Assembly: GCA_020161535.1 (NCBI GenBank)
Contig: JAIUNW010000005.1
Span: 124,001-188,000, forward strand
Length of the DNA: 64,000 bases
Source of the DNA: Bacteroidota bacterium
GTDB taxonomy: Bacteria > Bacteroidota > Bacteroidia > Chitinophagales > Chitinophagaceae
Direction: 5' to 3'
Shown here: positions 35,357 to 44,037 of the stretch, piece by piece
How positions within the stretch are numbered: position 1 is the first letter of the stretch
Layout: the number at the start of each line of letters is the position of its first letter
Program-made: the position numbers and the translations under genes
The notes under the pieces: model-generated
The model's input: the letters and a program-made list of their open reading frames with translations, nothing else
Databases searched by the model: none
Told to the model about the DNA's origin: nothing

Positions 35357-37021
35357 ATGATTACTTTCGAAGAGCTGGGTTTAGACGATAGATTGGTAAA
35401 AGCGACAGCGGCACTCGGCTTTGTTAACCCCACCAGCATCCAGGAAAAAGCCATTCCGATTTTGCTGGCTGGCACCACTGATTTAATTGGCCTCGCACAA
35501 ACCGGCACCGGTAAAACCGCTGCTTTCGGCCTCCCCTTGTTACAACTGATTAAAAGCGGCGATAAATATCCCCAGGCACTGATTGTTTGTCCTACCCGTG
35601 AACTCTGCATCCAGATCGTAAACGAGATGGAGTTGTTCAAAAAGTTCATGACGGGCGTTAACCTGGTAGCCGTTTATGGTGGTACTTCCATCAGTACGCA
35701 GATCCGTGAAATTAAACGCGGGGTGCAGATTGTGGTGGCGACGCCTGGTCGATTGATCGACCTTATCGAACGCAAGGCCATCAACCTGGAACAAATAAAA
35801 TACGTAGTGCTCGATGAAGCCGATGAGATGTTAAACATGGGCTTCCAGGATGATATTGAATTCATTCTTAAGAACACCCCCAACCGCGAAAGCACCTGGC
35901 TGTTCAGCGCCACCATGCCATCTGAAATTCGTCGTGTAAGTAAAAAATACATGACCGATCCTAAAGAAGTGCAGGTGGGCAAAGTGAATACGGCCAACAA
36001 AAATATTGATCACCAATATTATGTAACGAGTGCGCAACACCGCTATGAAACCCTGAAAAGATTGATTGATTTCAATCCGGGGATGTACGGTATCATCTTC
36101 ACCCGCACCAAGGCCGAGGCCCAGGAAATAGCAGAGAAGCTGACCCGCGAAGGCTATGATATTGATGCCCTGCACGGCGATCTTACCCAGGGACAACGAG
36201 ACAAAGTAATGGGCCAGTTTCGCGATAAATCTTTGCAATTGTTGATTGCGACCGATGTGGCTGCGCGTGGTATTGATGTAACTGGTATTACGCACGTGAT
36301 CAACTACGAATTGCCCGATGATATTGAAGTATACACGCACCGCAGTGGTCGTACCGGCCGTGCTGGCAATACCGGTATCTGTATGTCGATTGTACATAGC
36401 CGTGAGTTGTTTCGCCTTCGGCAGATTGAAAAAATTGCTCAGTCTACTTTCAATCGACTCGAAATTCCCAGTGGCAAAGATGTTTGCCGCAAACAGTTCT
36501 TCTCCTTTATGGATCGGTTGTTGCAAACCGATATCAGCCACGGCAATTATGAAGCCTATGTGCCCACCCTGATGGAGAAATTTGCCGATGTAAGCAAGGA
36601 AGAGATTCTGCAGAAAGTGGTAGCCACTGAGTTTGATCGCTTCCTGAAATATTATGAGAATGCAGAAGACCTGAACCTGCGCGACGATCGACGCAGCAAG
36701 CAAGGCCAGCGGGACAGCGGCGCGCGCGTGGGCAATCGCCGGGGCGAAGCTCGTGCTACCCGATTTGAATCACCGGCGAGTGGCAACCTGACCAAATTGT
36801 TTGTTAACCTCGGCACCAAAGATGGTTTTTACAAAGCCAGCTTCCTGCAATTTATTCTCGACATGAGTGATCTTCGCAAAGATGTACTCGGCCGGATTGA
36901 TATGAAAGAAATGAACAGTTGGGTGGAAATTGAAAAAGGCGCCGCCACAAAAATGATCAAAGCAATCGACGGAAAAACCTACAAAGGCCGCCGCATCCGG
37001 ATGAATGATGCCAACCGCTAA
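35357..37021 (+). CDS. DEAD-box ATP-dependent RNA helicase with DbpA-type RNA-binding domain
   Basis: 554 residues. All helicase motifs are present: AQTGTGKTAAF (I, about 45), PTRELCIQ (Ia), TPGRLIDL (Ib), DEADEMLNMGFQ (II, about 154), FSATMP (III), IIFTRTKAEAQ (IV), TDVAARGIDV (V) and HRSGRTGRAG (VI). A basic linker (about 440-475, Arg/Gly-rich) precedes a C-terminal DbpA-like RRM (TKLFVNLGTKDG to GRRIRMNDANR, about 480-554). Such proteins remodel RNA, often rRNA or mRNA, in ribosome assembly or cold growth. Closest type is CsdA/DeaD, but the exact target is unknown. Confidence 0.93.
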   Translation: MITFEELGLDDRLVKATAALGFVNPTSIQEKAIPILLAGTTDLIGLAQTGTGKTAAFGLPLLQLIKSGDKYPQALIVCPTRELCIQIVNEMELFKKFMTGVNLVAVYGGTSISTQIREIKRGVQIVVATPGRLIDLIERKAINLEQIKYVVLDEADEMLNMGFQDDIEFILKNTPNRESTWLFSATMPSEIRRVSKKYMTDPKEVQVGKVNTANKNIDHQYYVTSAQHRYETLKRLIDFNPGMYGIIFTRTKAEAQEIAEKLTREGYDIDALHGDLTQGQRDKVMGQFRDKSLQLLIATDVAARGIDVTGITHVINYELPDDIEVYTHRSGRTGRAGNTGICMSIVHSRELFRLRQIEKIAQSTFNRLEIPSGKDVCRKQFFSFMDRLLQTDISHGNYEAYVPTLMEKFADVSKEEILQKVVATEFDRFLKYYENAEDLNLRDDRRSKQGQRDSGARVGNRRGEARATRFESPASGNLTKLFVNLGTKDGFYKASFLQFILDMSDLRKDVLGRIDMKEMNSWVEIEKGAATKMIKAIDGKTYKGRRIRMNDANR

Positions 37022-37099
37022 GGCGTTTGGCTATGTCGGTACACTGAAGTAGATTCGTTGCTCATAAAGCGAACCATACACATTCTAAATTTAAACAAT

Positions 37100-38503
37100 A
37101 TGGCATACGATGTTTTGGTGATTGGTAGTGGTCCCGGGGGCTATGTAGCCGCCATCCGCGCCTCTCAGCTTGGGTTCAAAACAGCTATTATCGAACGGGA
37201 AAACCTGGGTGGTATCTGCCTTAACTGGGGTTGTATTCCCACCAAGGCCCTGTTGAAAAGTGCCCAGGTGATGGAATATATCAAACATTCACAGAATTAC
37301 GGTATCGAAGCAACCGGCGCGCCCAATTTTGACGCCGTGGTGAAACGCAGCCGTGGTGTGGCGGATAAGATGAGCAAGGGTGTTCAGTTCCTGATGAAGA
37401 AGAACAAGATCGATGTGATCATGGGCTTCGGAAAAATCAAAGCAAAAGGCCAGGTGGAAGTAACCAAGGCCGATGGCAGCAAAGAAACGGTTGAAGCAAA
37501 ACATATCATCATTGCCACCGGTGGTCGCAGCCGTGAGTTGCCGGCCCTTAAACAGGATGGCAAAAAAGTAATTGGCTACCGCGAAGCAATGGTATTGCCG
37601 CAACAGCCCAAATCGATGATTGTGGTAGGCAGTGGTGCGATTGGTGTTGAGTTCGCTTATTTCTACAATGCGATGGGCACCAAAGTAACGATTGTTGAAT
37701 TCTTGCCGAAGGTAGTTCCAGTGGAGGACGATGATATCTCCAAAGAACTTGAAAAGCAATACAAGAAGCAGGGCATCGAAATCATGACCAATGCCAATGT
37801 AGAAAGTGTTGACACCAGTGGCAATGGCGTAAAAGCAAAAGTAAAAACGGCTACCGGCGAAGTGGTGCTGGAAGCCGATGTATTGTTGAGTGCCGTGGGT
37901 GTAACTGCCAATATCGAAGGCATTGGCCTGGAAGAAATCGGTATCAAAACCGAGAAAGGAAAAATTGTGGTCGATAAAACCTACAAGACCAATGTACCAG
38001 GTTTTTATGCCATCGGTGATTGCGTTCCCGGCCAGGCACTTGCGCACGTCGCGTCGAAAGAAGGTATTATCTGCGTGGAAAGCATCGCCTACGGCGAGAA
38101 AAAATACAACCACCAGCCCGAGGCACTCGACTACAACAATGTGCCGGGTTGTACTTACTGCACACCCGAAATTGCTTCTGTTGGTTATACCGAAAAAGCG
38201 GCGAAGGATGCAGGGTATGAAATCAAGGTGGGCAAGTTTCCGCTGAGTGCTTCTGGTAAAGCATCGGCCGCCGGTGCTACCGAAGGTTTTGTAAAAGTGA
38301 TCTTCGATGCCAAATACGGCGAGTGGCTGGGCACGCACATGATCGGTTACAATGTAACGGAGATCATTGCAGAGACCGTGCTGGGCCGCAAGCTCGAAAC
38401 CACGTACCACGAAGTGTTGAATACCATCCACCCCCACCCCACCATCAGCGAAAGCGTTAAAGACGCCGTTGAAGTGGCTTATGGGGAAGCGATCCACTTA
38501 TAA
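37100..38503 (+). CDS. lpdA: dihydrolipoyl dehydrogenase (E3)
   Basis: 467 residues from the ATG at 37100 (MAYDVLVIGSGPGG), chosen because the FAD motif GSGPGGYVAA starts there; an upstream in-frame start would add 14 unrelated residues. The redox disulfide is GGICLNWGCIPTKALL (Cys about 42 and 47). The NAD-binding motif is VVGSGAIGVEFA (about 176-187). The His-Glu pair is in HPHPTISE near 447. It reoxidises lipoamide in the 2-oxoacid dehydrogenase complexes. The E2 partner gene lies at 50.9 kb. The transcript should end at the hairpin at 38521-38557. Confidence 0.95.
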   Translation: MAYDVLVIGSGPGGYVAAIRASQLGFKTAIIERENLGGICLNWGCIPTKALLKSAQVMEYIKHSQNYGIEATGAPNFDAVVKRSRGVADKMSKGVQFLMKKNKIDVIMGFGKIKAKGQVEVTKADGSKETVEAKHIIIATGGRSRELPALKQDGKKVIGYREAMVLPQQPKSMIVVGSGAIGVEFAYFYNAMGTKVTIVEFLPKVVPVEDDDISKELEKQYKKQGIEIMTNANVESVDTSGNGVKAKVKTATGEVVLEADVLLSAVGVTANIEGIGLEEIGIKTEKGKIVVDKTYKTNVPGFYAIGDCVPGQALAHVASKEGIICVESIAYGEKKYNHQPEALDYNNVPGCTYCTPEIASVGYTEKAAKDAGYEIKVGKFPLSASGKASAAGATEGFVKVIFDAKYGEWLGTHMIGYNVTEIIAETVLGRKLETTYHEVLNTIHPHPTISESVKDAVEVAYGEAIHL

Positions 38504-38520
38504 TTCACGGACTTACAATA

Positions 38521-38557
38521 AAAAAGCGGGTGGCTCCTGGTGAGCCACCCGCTTTTT
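38521..38557. terminator. bidirectional terminator between lpdA and the M43 protease gene
   Basis: AAAAAGCGGGTGGCTC, loop CTGGT, GAGCCACCCGCTTTTT: a perfect 16-base stem with A-tract and T-tract on both sides, so it can end both convergent transcripts. Confidence 0.93.
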
Positions 38558-38578
38558 TTTACCCGACGGGTAGAAGAA

Positions 38579-39733
38579 TTACAGCTTCAGGAACCGCGCG
38601 CCAACCAGCACTTCGCCGCTGGCTTTGATAAAGTATTGTCCGCGCGATAGCCCCGCTACATTGATCGAACTACCCATCACATAATTCAGCAACTTTCTAA
38701 TCGGCTGCCCGCTGCTGTTGTAAATGACCAACTCCCGAAAGCCCGTAACCAGGGTTTTTGAACCAGCCGAACTACCTGTAACCTGTAACCGAATTTCGGT
38801 GTTGGCAGGTACGGGATAACAAACCAATTGTATGGCCGGCGCATCGGCTCTTTTCCAATTCGGATCCAGCGCTTGTCCGTCATCTGCCAGGGCCTCACCT
38901 GCCAATAAAGAATTGCGCAATGCCGAAACAGCAAACAGACTGCGCATTTTCGCCACCTGATCCAAGGTGAACATATTCATGCAAGCATCATTGGTGCGGT
39001 CCATATAGTTCATATACATGTCGCCGGTAGTATTGCTGCAACTGAACACCGTGCCCTGCACACAACCGATATGATAGCCTTGTTGCGGTGGCGTGTCGTC
39101 GATGCCATCATCGCCGCAATTGGCATCGCCCCAAATATGTTTCAGCCCCAGCCAGTGTCCCACTTCATGCACAGCAATTCGACCAAGACCATGATCGGTC
39201 GATGCATTGTTGCCCCCAAATACCAGGCGATTGATCACGATTCCATCCAGTTCAGCCGCATCACCAATTTCACTCGAATACCCCTTGAGGGCACTCAATA
39301 AATCGCAGACCCATATATTAAGGTAATGTTCGCGCGGCCAGGCATCATCGCCGCCGCGACTGCTGTATTTAACCCGGTTGTCGTTGCTAAAAATGCGGAT
39401 GCTGGTTTGCTTTTGGACAATGCCATTGCTTGATTTTCCGGAGGGATCTTTTTTTGCCAGTGCAAATTTGATATGCGCATTACCCACCCGGTTTTTATAC
39501 ACCTCTGGCACCATTGCCAGATCGCTGTTCAGGGCATTGAAATCACGGTTCAGCGCATCAATCTGCGCTTGCACACTTGCTGTTGATGGAATTGAAGCCG
39601 CATCATGGTACACTAGGTGAACCACCACCGGAATGGTAATATCAGGTGCAGTACGCCAGCCTGGCTGGGCCCATATTGTCAGCGAGATAAACAGGCTGAA
39701 TAGAATGAATAACCCCCTAATGATCCGTCGCAT
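38579..39733 (-). CDS. secreted M43-family zinc metalloprotease (pappalysin/cytophagalysin type) with T9SS domain
   Basis: 384 residues. The signal peptide ends IWAQPG. The zinc motif HEVGHWLGLKH lies at about 189-199, and the Met-turn GDMYMNYMDRTND follows (about 237-249). The segment DAWPREHYLNIWVCDLLSALKGYS is typical of the M43B group. The C-terminal 70-80 residues (CYPVPANTEIRLQVT to GARFLKL) look like a T9SS sorting domain. The protease is probably exported to the surface or medium. It converges with lpdA. Substrates are unknown. Confidence 0.88.
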   Translation of the reverse strand: MRRIIRGLFILFSLFISLTIWAQPGWRTAPDITIPVVVHLVYHDAASIPSTASVQAQIDALNRDFNALNSDLAMVPEVYKNRVGNAHIKFALAKKDPSGKSSNGIVQKQTSIRIFSNDNRVKYSSRGGDDAWPREHYLNIWVCDLLSALKGYSSEIGDAAELDGIVINRLVFGGNNASTDHGLGRIAVHEVGHWLGLKHIWGDANCGDDGIDDTPPQQGYHIGCVQGTVFSCSNTTGDMYMNYMDRTNDACMNMFTLDQVAKMRSLFAVSALRNSLLAGEALADDGQALDPNWKRADAPAIQLVCYPVPANTEIRLQVTGSSAGSKTLVTGFRELVIYNSSGQPIRKLLNYVMGSSINVAGLSRGQYFIKASGEVLVGARFLKL

Positions 39734-39938
39734 GTGTTGATGATTTGCAGACGGTCAGTCATAGCGTGTGGATCAGTTATCAGCCGCGAAAACGGTGATT
39801 TGCCATCGCAAAGGATATTGCCGCAATGGGTAGGGATCAACGAGAAAGTATAGTTTGAAGGGAGATCTGTAAAGCATAAAACAACTGCTTTTTAACTATA
39901 TTTCAAAGGGTTAGACCCTGTTTTTTTGCGCCAATGCT

Positions 39939-39946
39939 TAATTTTG
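39939..39946 (+). promoter_or_regulatory. -7 box for the glutamine cyclotransferase gene
   Basis: TAATTTTG matches TAnnTTTG and lies 15 bases before the ATG at 39962, supporting that start. The -33 TTG is not at the usual distance. Confidence 0.5.
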
Positions 39947-39961
39947 CGACAATCAATCAAC

Positions 39962-40810
39962 ATGAAAAGTCTCTGCTATATATTGGGGTTTGTGTTACTG
40001 ACCACTGTGTTTGCCTGCAACAACGCAGAACAATCGTCGACCAACAGCAACACGACGATCGCGAATGGTGTAGCCGTACCCAAAGACCTGGCCTATAAAG
40101 TAGTGAAAGTGTTTCCGCACGATACAAACTCGTATACGCAGGGGCTCGTGTTTTTCGACGGACAACTATACGAAGGAACCGGAAGCCCGGAGTACCTGCC
40201 TGCAAGCAAATCATTCATCAGTAAGTTTGACCTTGCAACAGGCAAACCTACTCAACAAGTTTTTCTCAATGCGGCTGATTTTGGCGAAGGGATCGCTGTT
40301 TACAAGGATAAATTCTATCAGCTCACCTGGAAAAGCAATAAAGGGTATGTGTACGACGCAAAAACCTTGAAGCGACTGGCAGAATTTCCGCTGAAAACGG
40401 AGGGCTGGGGAATTACATCTGATAGCACCAATCTCATCGTGTCTGACGGTAGCAGCAATCTCTATTTTTTGAATCCCGATAATTTTTCCACACAGCGCAT
40501 TTTAAGTGTTAGCGACAACAATGGCCCTATCAATAATTTGAACGAACTGGAATTTATCGACGGCTATATTTATGCCAATCGCTGGGAACACAACTATATC
40601 TATAAAATTGATCCGTCAAATGGCCATGTACTGGGCATTTTAAACATGGAAGGCATACTTGCTGCCAATAGCAGTGAAAACCTGCAGCAACCTAAATACC
40701 AAAATGATGCTGTTTTAAATGGCATCGCCTATGACCCCGCTACGCGAAAATTATATGTAACCGGCAAACTCTGGCCACAGTTATACGAGATAGAAATCAC
40801 GACGAAATAA
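39962..40810 (+). CDS. glutaminyl-peptide cyclotransferase, lipoprotein
   Basis: 282 residues from the ATG at 39962 (MKSLCYILGFVLLTTVFACN), which gives a clean lipobox VFAC. The body is a beta-propeller of the plant/bacterial glutamine cyclotransferase type: HDTNSYTQGLVFFDGQLYEGT (start of domain, about 45-65), FGEGIAVYKDKFYQLTW (about 97-113) and LNELEFIDGYIYANRW (about 186-201). It turns N-terminal Gln of proteins into pyroglutamate in the periplasm or at the outer membrane. Its TAA stop abuts the stop of the convergent methyltransferase gene with no base between. Confidence 0.9.
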   Translation: MKSLCYILGFVLLTTVFACNNAEQSSTNSNTTIANGVAVPKDLAYKVVKVFPHDTNSYTQGLVFFDGQLYEGTGSPEYLPASKSFISKFDLATGKPTQQVFLNAADFGEGIAVYKDKFYQLTWKSNKGYVYDAKTLKRLAEFPLKTEGWGITSDSTNLIVSDGSSNLYFLNPDNFSTQRILSVSDNNGPINNLNELEFIDGYIYANRWEHNYIYKIDPSNGHVLGILNMEGILAANSSENLQQPKYQNDAVLNGIAYDPATRKLYVTGKLWPQLYEIEITTK

Positions 40811-41707
40811 TCAGGCTTTCGCGGCCATGTAGATAATAGAACTGGCCTTCCGGATCGAACGAACAGCCGCCAGGTCTGATCGGAGTCCGGTTAAAAAAGC
40901 AGCCGCATGGTTCGACTTTCCATGGGCATAGCCTTCGCTGAGCATGCTGATATAAAAAGGATCAAACCACATCGCTTTCAACTCCTGCACCTTTAACTGG
41001 TGGCGCTGCAACAAGGTCTCGACCGACAAAGGCGAGAAATGATACAAGTGGCGCGGCACATCGTAGGCCGCCCAGGCTGTATCATATTTTTTTGCATCAG
41101 TGCTCTGGTAGTTCGGCAGGGCTAAAAACAATTTTCCACCGGGTGCCAATAATTCTGCAAAGCGTTGCACATACCCTTGCAAGTCGTGTACATGCTCCAA
41201 CACATGCCAGAGCGTAATCGCATCAAAACTGGCCGTTGGCAATTGGTAAATCTCCATGGAAGGCCGGAGACTGAGCCGATAATTTTTTAAAGCCATGGCC
41301 CGCGCGCCTTCATCCGGTTCCAAACCGGTTACTTCCCAACCGGCCGCTAACATGGTATGTGCAAAGGCACCGGTGCCTGCACCGATGTCCAACAGTCGGC
41401 CAGTTTTTTTACCGGTTTTAGCTTGCAGCAACTTTAGTTTCTGTTGCAGGGTGATCCGCCGAATACGATGGTACAAACTATTAACCAGGCCGGTTGAGGT
41501 GTCAGAGTGCGAAATATAGGCATCTGATTTATAATAAGGCATTATGGCCAGCGCATCGGGTATGTCTTGCGTAAAGCGAAGCTGGCAGTCGGCACATTCC
41601 CAAACAGAAAACACTTGCTGCGAAACAGAATGGTCTTTGACATCAGCAACCGGGTGTATCTCCAATGATGAACAAACGGGGCAGGAATTGTAATGTATAA
41701 CCGACAT
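40811..41707 (-). CDS. class I SAM-dependent methyltransferase with N-terminal zinc ribbon
   Basis: 298 residues. An N-terminal Cys4 zinc ribbon (CPVCSSLEI and CADCQLRF, about 9-45) is followed by a Rossmann methyltransferase: LLDIGAGTGAFAHTM (motif I, about 107-121), GLEPDEGARAMA (about 131-142), FDAITLWHVLEHVHDL (about 165-180) and GGKLFLALPN (about 196-205). Proteins of this form often methylate small molecules or sugars in surface polysaccharide pathways. No partner enzyme is adjacent, so the substrate is unknown. It precedes the end of the convergent cyclotransferase gene. Confidence 0.88.
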   Translation of the reverse strand: MSVIHYNSCPVCSSLEIHPVADVKDHSVSQQVFSVWECADCQLRFTQDIPDALAIMPYYKSDAYISHSDTSTGLVNSLYHRIRRITLQQKLKLLQAKTGKKTGRLLDIGAGTGAFAHTMLAAGWEVTGLEPDEGARAMALKNYRLSLRPSMEIYQLPTASFDAITLWHVLEHVHDLQGYVQRFAELLAPGGKLFLALPNYQSTDAKKYDTAWAAYDVPRHLYHFSPLSVETLLQRHQLKVQELKAMWFDPFYISMLSEGYAHGKSNHAAAFLTGLRSDLAAVRSIRKASSIIYMAAKA

Positions 41708-41721
41708 GTATAACCGAAAAC

Positions 41722-42363
41722 TTATTTATTGGTACTGGTAGCCGGCATCTGAACAGCAGGCACCGTTTGCGAATTGCCCGTGGAAGAAAGCGTGAAGCCG
41801 TGCCGATAAAATTGGTAGAAACAAATACAGCCGGCCAGGGCCGCGATGATGAGGGCCCAGGTCCACCACGAAGTCCGTTCCACATGTACGCCCTCTTCCA
41901 ACAGTTCGGGCATCTCTGTACTGGATCTTTCCCGATCACCCACCAATATAGCATGCTCGGTATGTTCGCGAATCACTCGCACCGCCGGCACTGGTTTTTT
42001 CACCGGCAATACCTGCGGAAAAGCTTCAAAAAAAATATCGGCATTGTCGTCGGCATGAAAACTGCCGAGACCATCCCATCTTGCTTCCTGTTTGGAACGA
42101 ATCTTTGCTCGAAGTCCGTAGGCATATTCGTTGTACCAACGGATGGCTTCAACATCTGGCAACTGCATCTTGGAAGACAAATACGCGAAGAACTCCTTAT
42201 CGGGCGCATCAAAATATTTATCGAATCGAAATGCAAATCCCGGTGCCAATAATTGTCGGTTTACAAAATCAGTGCGAGCAGGCACGCGGTCCATGTAAAG
42301 GGTGCCCATTCCCGGAATACTAATACGCCGGTGCTGAAAAAGATAATGATTCAAAACCTCCAT
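41722..42363 (-). CDS. HU-CCDC81-type membrane protein without SPOR domain
   Basis: 213 residues. The N-terminal part (VLNHYLFQHRRISIPGMGTL, then a second HU-like unit to about 115) matches the bacterial CCDC81-type HU domains that in Bacteroidota usually precede a membrane helix and a C-terminal SPOR domain. Here a helix is present at about 166-187 (WWTWALIIAALAGCICF), but the tail after it is only about 25 residues, so a SPOR domain is missing. It is probably cytoplasmic at the N-terminus and near the cell envelope. Function unknown. The methyltransferase gene follows 14 bases later. Confidence 0.75.
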   Translation of the reverse strand: MEVLNHYLFQHRRISIPGMGTLYMDRVPARTDFVNRQLLAPGFAFRFDKYFDAPDKEFFAYLSSKMQLPDVEAIRWYNEYAYGLRAKIRSKQEARWDGLGSFHADDNADIFFEAFPQVLPVKKPVPAVRVIREHTEHAILVGDRERSSTEMPELLEEGVHVERTSWWTWALIIAALAGCICFYQFYRHGFTLSSTGNSQTVPAVQMPATSTNK

Positions 42364-42389
42364 GCGTGCTAAGATATGGTATTAGCTGC

Positions 42390-44021
42390 TTACAGCCGGA
42401 AAATCACCCCGCCCAACACCTGGAATCCGTAGGTTTCATACTGGTTCCAACGCATGTAGCGGTTGTTGAAAATATTATTCATCTGGAAGAAGAGGTCAAG
42501 TTTCGGCAACACCTTGAACTCAACACCTGCATTCAGGTCGGCCGCTTTGTCGCCTTTACGGGCATCGCCTGTTTTGGTCTGGTACGTGGGGCCATCCCAA
42601 GCAAACAAATCCGCTTTCAGGGTCAGGTCTTTGATGATGGTCCAGCGCAGGTTGGCATTGAGTTCCATGGGTAACAATCCCCAGGCGCGTTGTTGTTCAG
42701 CTATGCGCGTAAAATTGGTGTAGGTAACACCGCCTTTGAAACTAAAGGTTTCGCCCAGTGTATAACCAATTTCGCCGTGCAATTGCACCATAGTAATTTC
42801 AGGCGAGAACACAGTGATAAAAGTTTTGCCATCACCCCGGTCGTTCAGGAACAGTACTTCGCTGTAGTGTTTCGCAAAACTCAGTTTAGCACTATAGGTG
42901 AAATTATGCGCCAGCGATCCTTTAAAGCCGCCATAGAATTCGGTCACGCGGTTGTTGCGCAATGTATCAGGCTGGATAATAAATGGATTGATGCCCGCAA
43001 AACGCTGGTAGGTTCCTTTGTTGAAATAGCCAATCCAACCAGCCTGGAACGTAAACCGTTTGTCGTTCGTGGTGAAATCAGCCATCAGGTTCGGCAACAG
43101 GTGGAATATTTTATTGTCCCAGGATGGCAGCACGCCGGCATGCAAGTACACATTGGGCGTTTTCATCACGAAGGCAGGGTCTACGAGGAACAAATTGTTT
43201 TTTACTTTGGCCACATTCGGTGGTTGGAAGCTGGTGATATCGGCTGTTACACCGAGGTTGAAACCAAGGTTCTCGCCGATCGCTTTTTGCATCGGCAACT
43301 TCACAATCAAATTGCTTTCCGTTCCTTTATACCAGTGATTGGTACCTGAAAAGCTGGAGAAACTGATACTGGGTTGGTAGCTGATACCAAATGCGGTAGG
43401 GTTGATATTTCTAAGACCAATTGTTCCGTCAACTGTTTGAAACTTTTGTTTCAGCTCGTCTTTGGTATACACAAGCGTTGTAGGTTGGTATCCGTAGAAA
43501 AAATAATCCTGTGCTTTGAAGCCGAGCCGCGCATTTACTTCATGGTTCTCACCGGCGGCCACGGTGCCTTTCAAAGCGAGGTCCAGTGAATTGTTCTTTT
43601 GATAATCGAGCTTGCCTTTCGCAGCAAAGAACTCACCATATACCGCAATATTATTCCGTGCATCGCCTACTGATAATCCGCCCTGTATATAAGGAATATG
43701 GATATTGCCGATACCAACTTTCAGGTACTGGCTGTTTTTCCAGGGCATGCTGCTGTCAATTTGCATAGCAACAGGGCTGATGCTACCCGGCAGAAATGGC
43801 ACTTTTACTTTTTGCTCTGGAATATTGTAGTTGAGCCGCGGCCGCGATGAATCAACTTGCGGCAGAGAGGCAGAAAAATTTTGTTTCACCGCCTGGCGCA
43901 ATACCGGCTTAAAGGTTGATGTGATATCAATGGTTTTCTTCTTCGTGGTGTCTTGCGCAAAAACAGAACCGGCTGTCAAAAACAGCAACAGTATAGTGAT
44001 TGCGAAATAGCGCTTATTCAT
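42390..44021 (-). CDS. outer-membrane beta-barrel protein (TonB-dependent receptor-like barrel)
   Basis: 543 residues from the ATG at 44021 (MNKRYFAITILLLFLTAGSVFAQ), which gives a clean signal peptide; the preceding TPR gene ends 16 bases upstream. The mature part has alternating aromatic strands typical of a porin-like barrel (YLKVGIGNIHIPYIQGGLSVG, NNIAVYGEFFAAKGKL) and ends YGFQVLGGVIFRL. No plug or TonB box is seen. It probably works with the TPR protein encoded before it; this arrangement is one I believe is common in the phylum, but the role is unknown. Confidence 0.75.
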   Translation of the reverse strand: MNKRYFAITILLLFLTAGSVFAQDTTKKKTIDITSTFKPVLRQAVKQNFSASLPQVDSSRPRLNYNIPEQKVKVPFLPGSISPVAMQIDSSMPWKNSQYLKVGIGNIHIPYIQGGLSVGDARNNIAVYGEFFAAKGKLDYQKNNSLDLALKGTVAAGENHEVNARLGFKAQDYFFYGYQPTTLVYTKDELKQKFQTVDGTIGLRNINPTAFGISYQPSISFSSFSGTNHWYKGTESNLIVKLPMQKAIGENLGFNLGVTADITSFQPPNVAKVKNNLFLVDPAFVMKTPNVYLHAGVLPSWDNKIFHLLPNLMADFTTNDKRFTFQAGWIGYFNKGTYQRFAGINPFIIQPDTLRNNRVTEFYGGFKGSLAHNFTYSAKLSFAKHYSEVLFLNDRGDGKTFITVFSPEITMVQLHGEIGYTLGETFSFKGGVTYTNFTRIAEQQRAWGLLPMELNANLRWTIIKDLTLKADLFAWDGPTYQTKTGDARKGDKAADLNAGVEFKVLPKLDLFFQMNNIFNNRYMRWNQYETYGFQVLGGVIFRL

Positions 44022-44037
44022 GTCTACTTGTATCAAA

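Noticed and set aside
37289..38497. 402-residue minus-strand ORF
   Set aside because: It lies fully antisense to lpdA, whose motifs are complete; rich in His and Phe as expected for an antisense frame.
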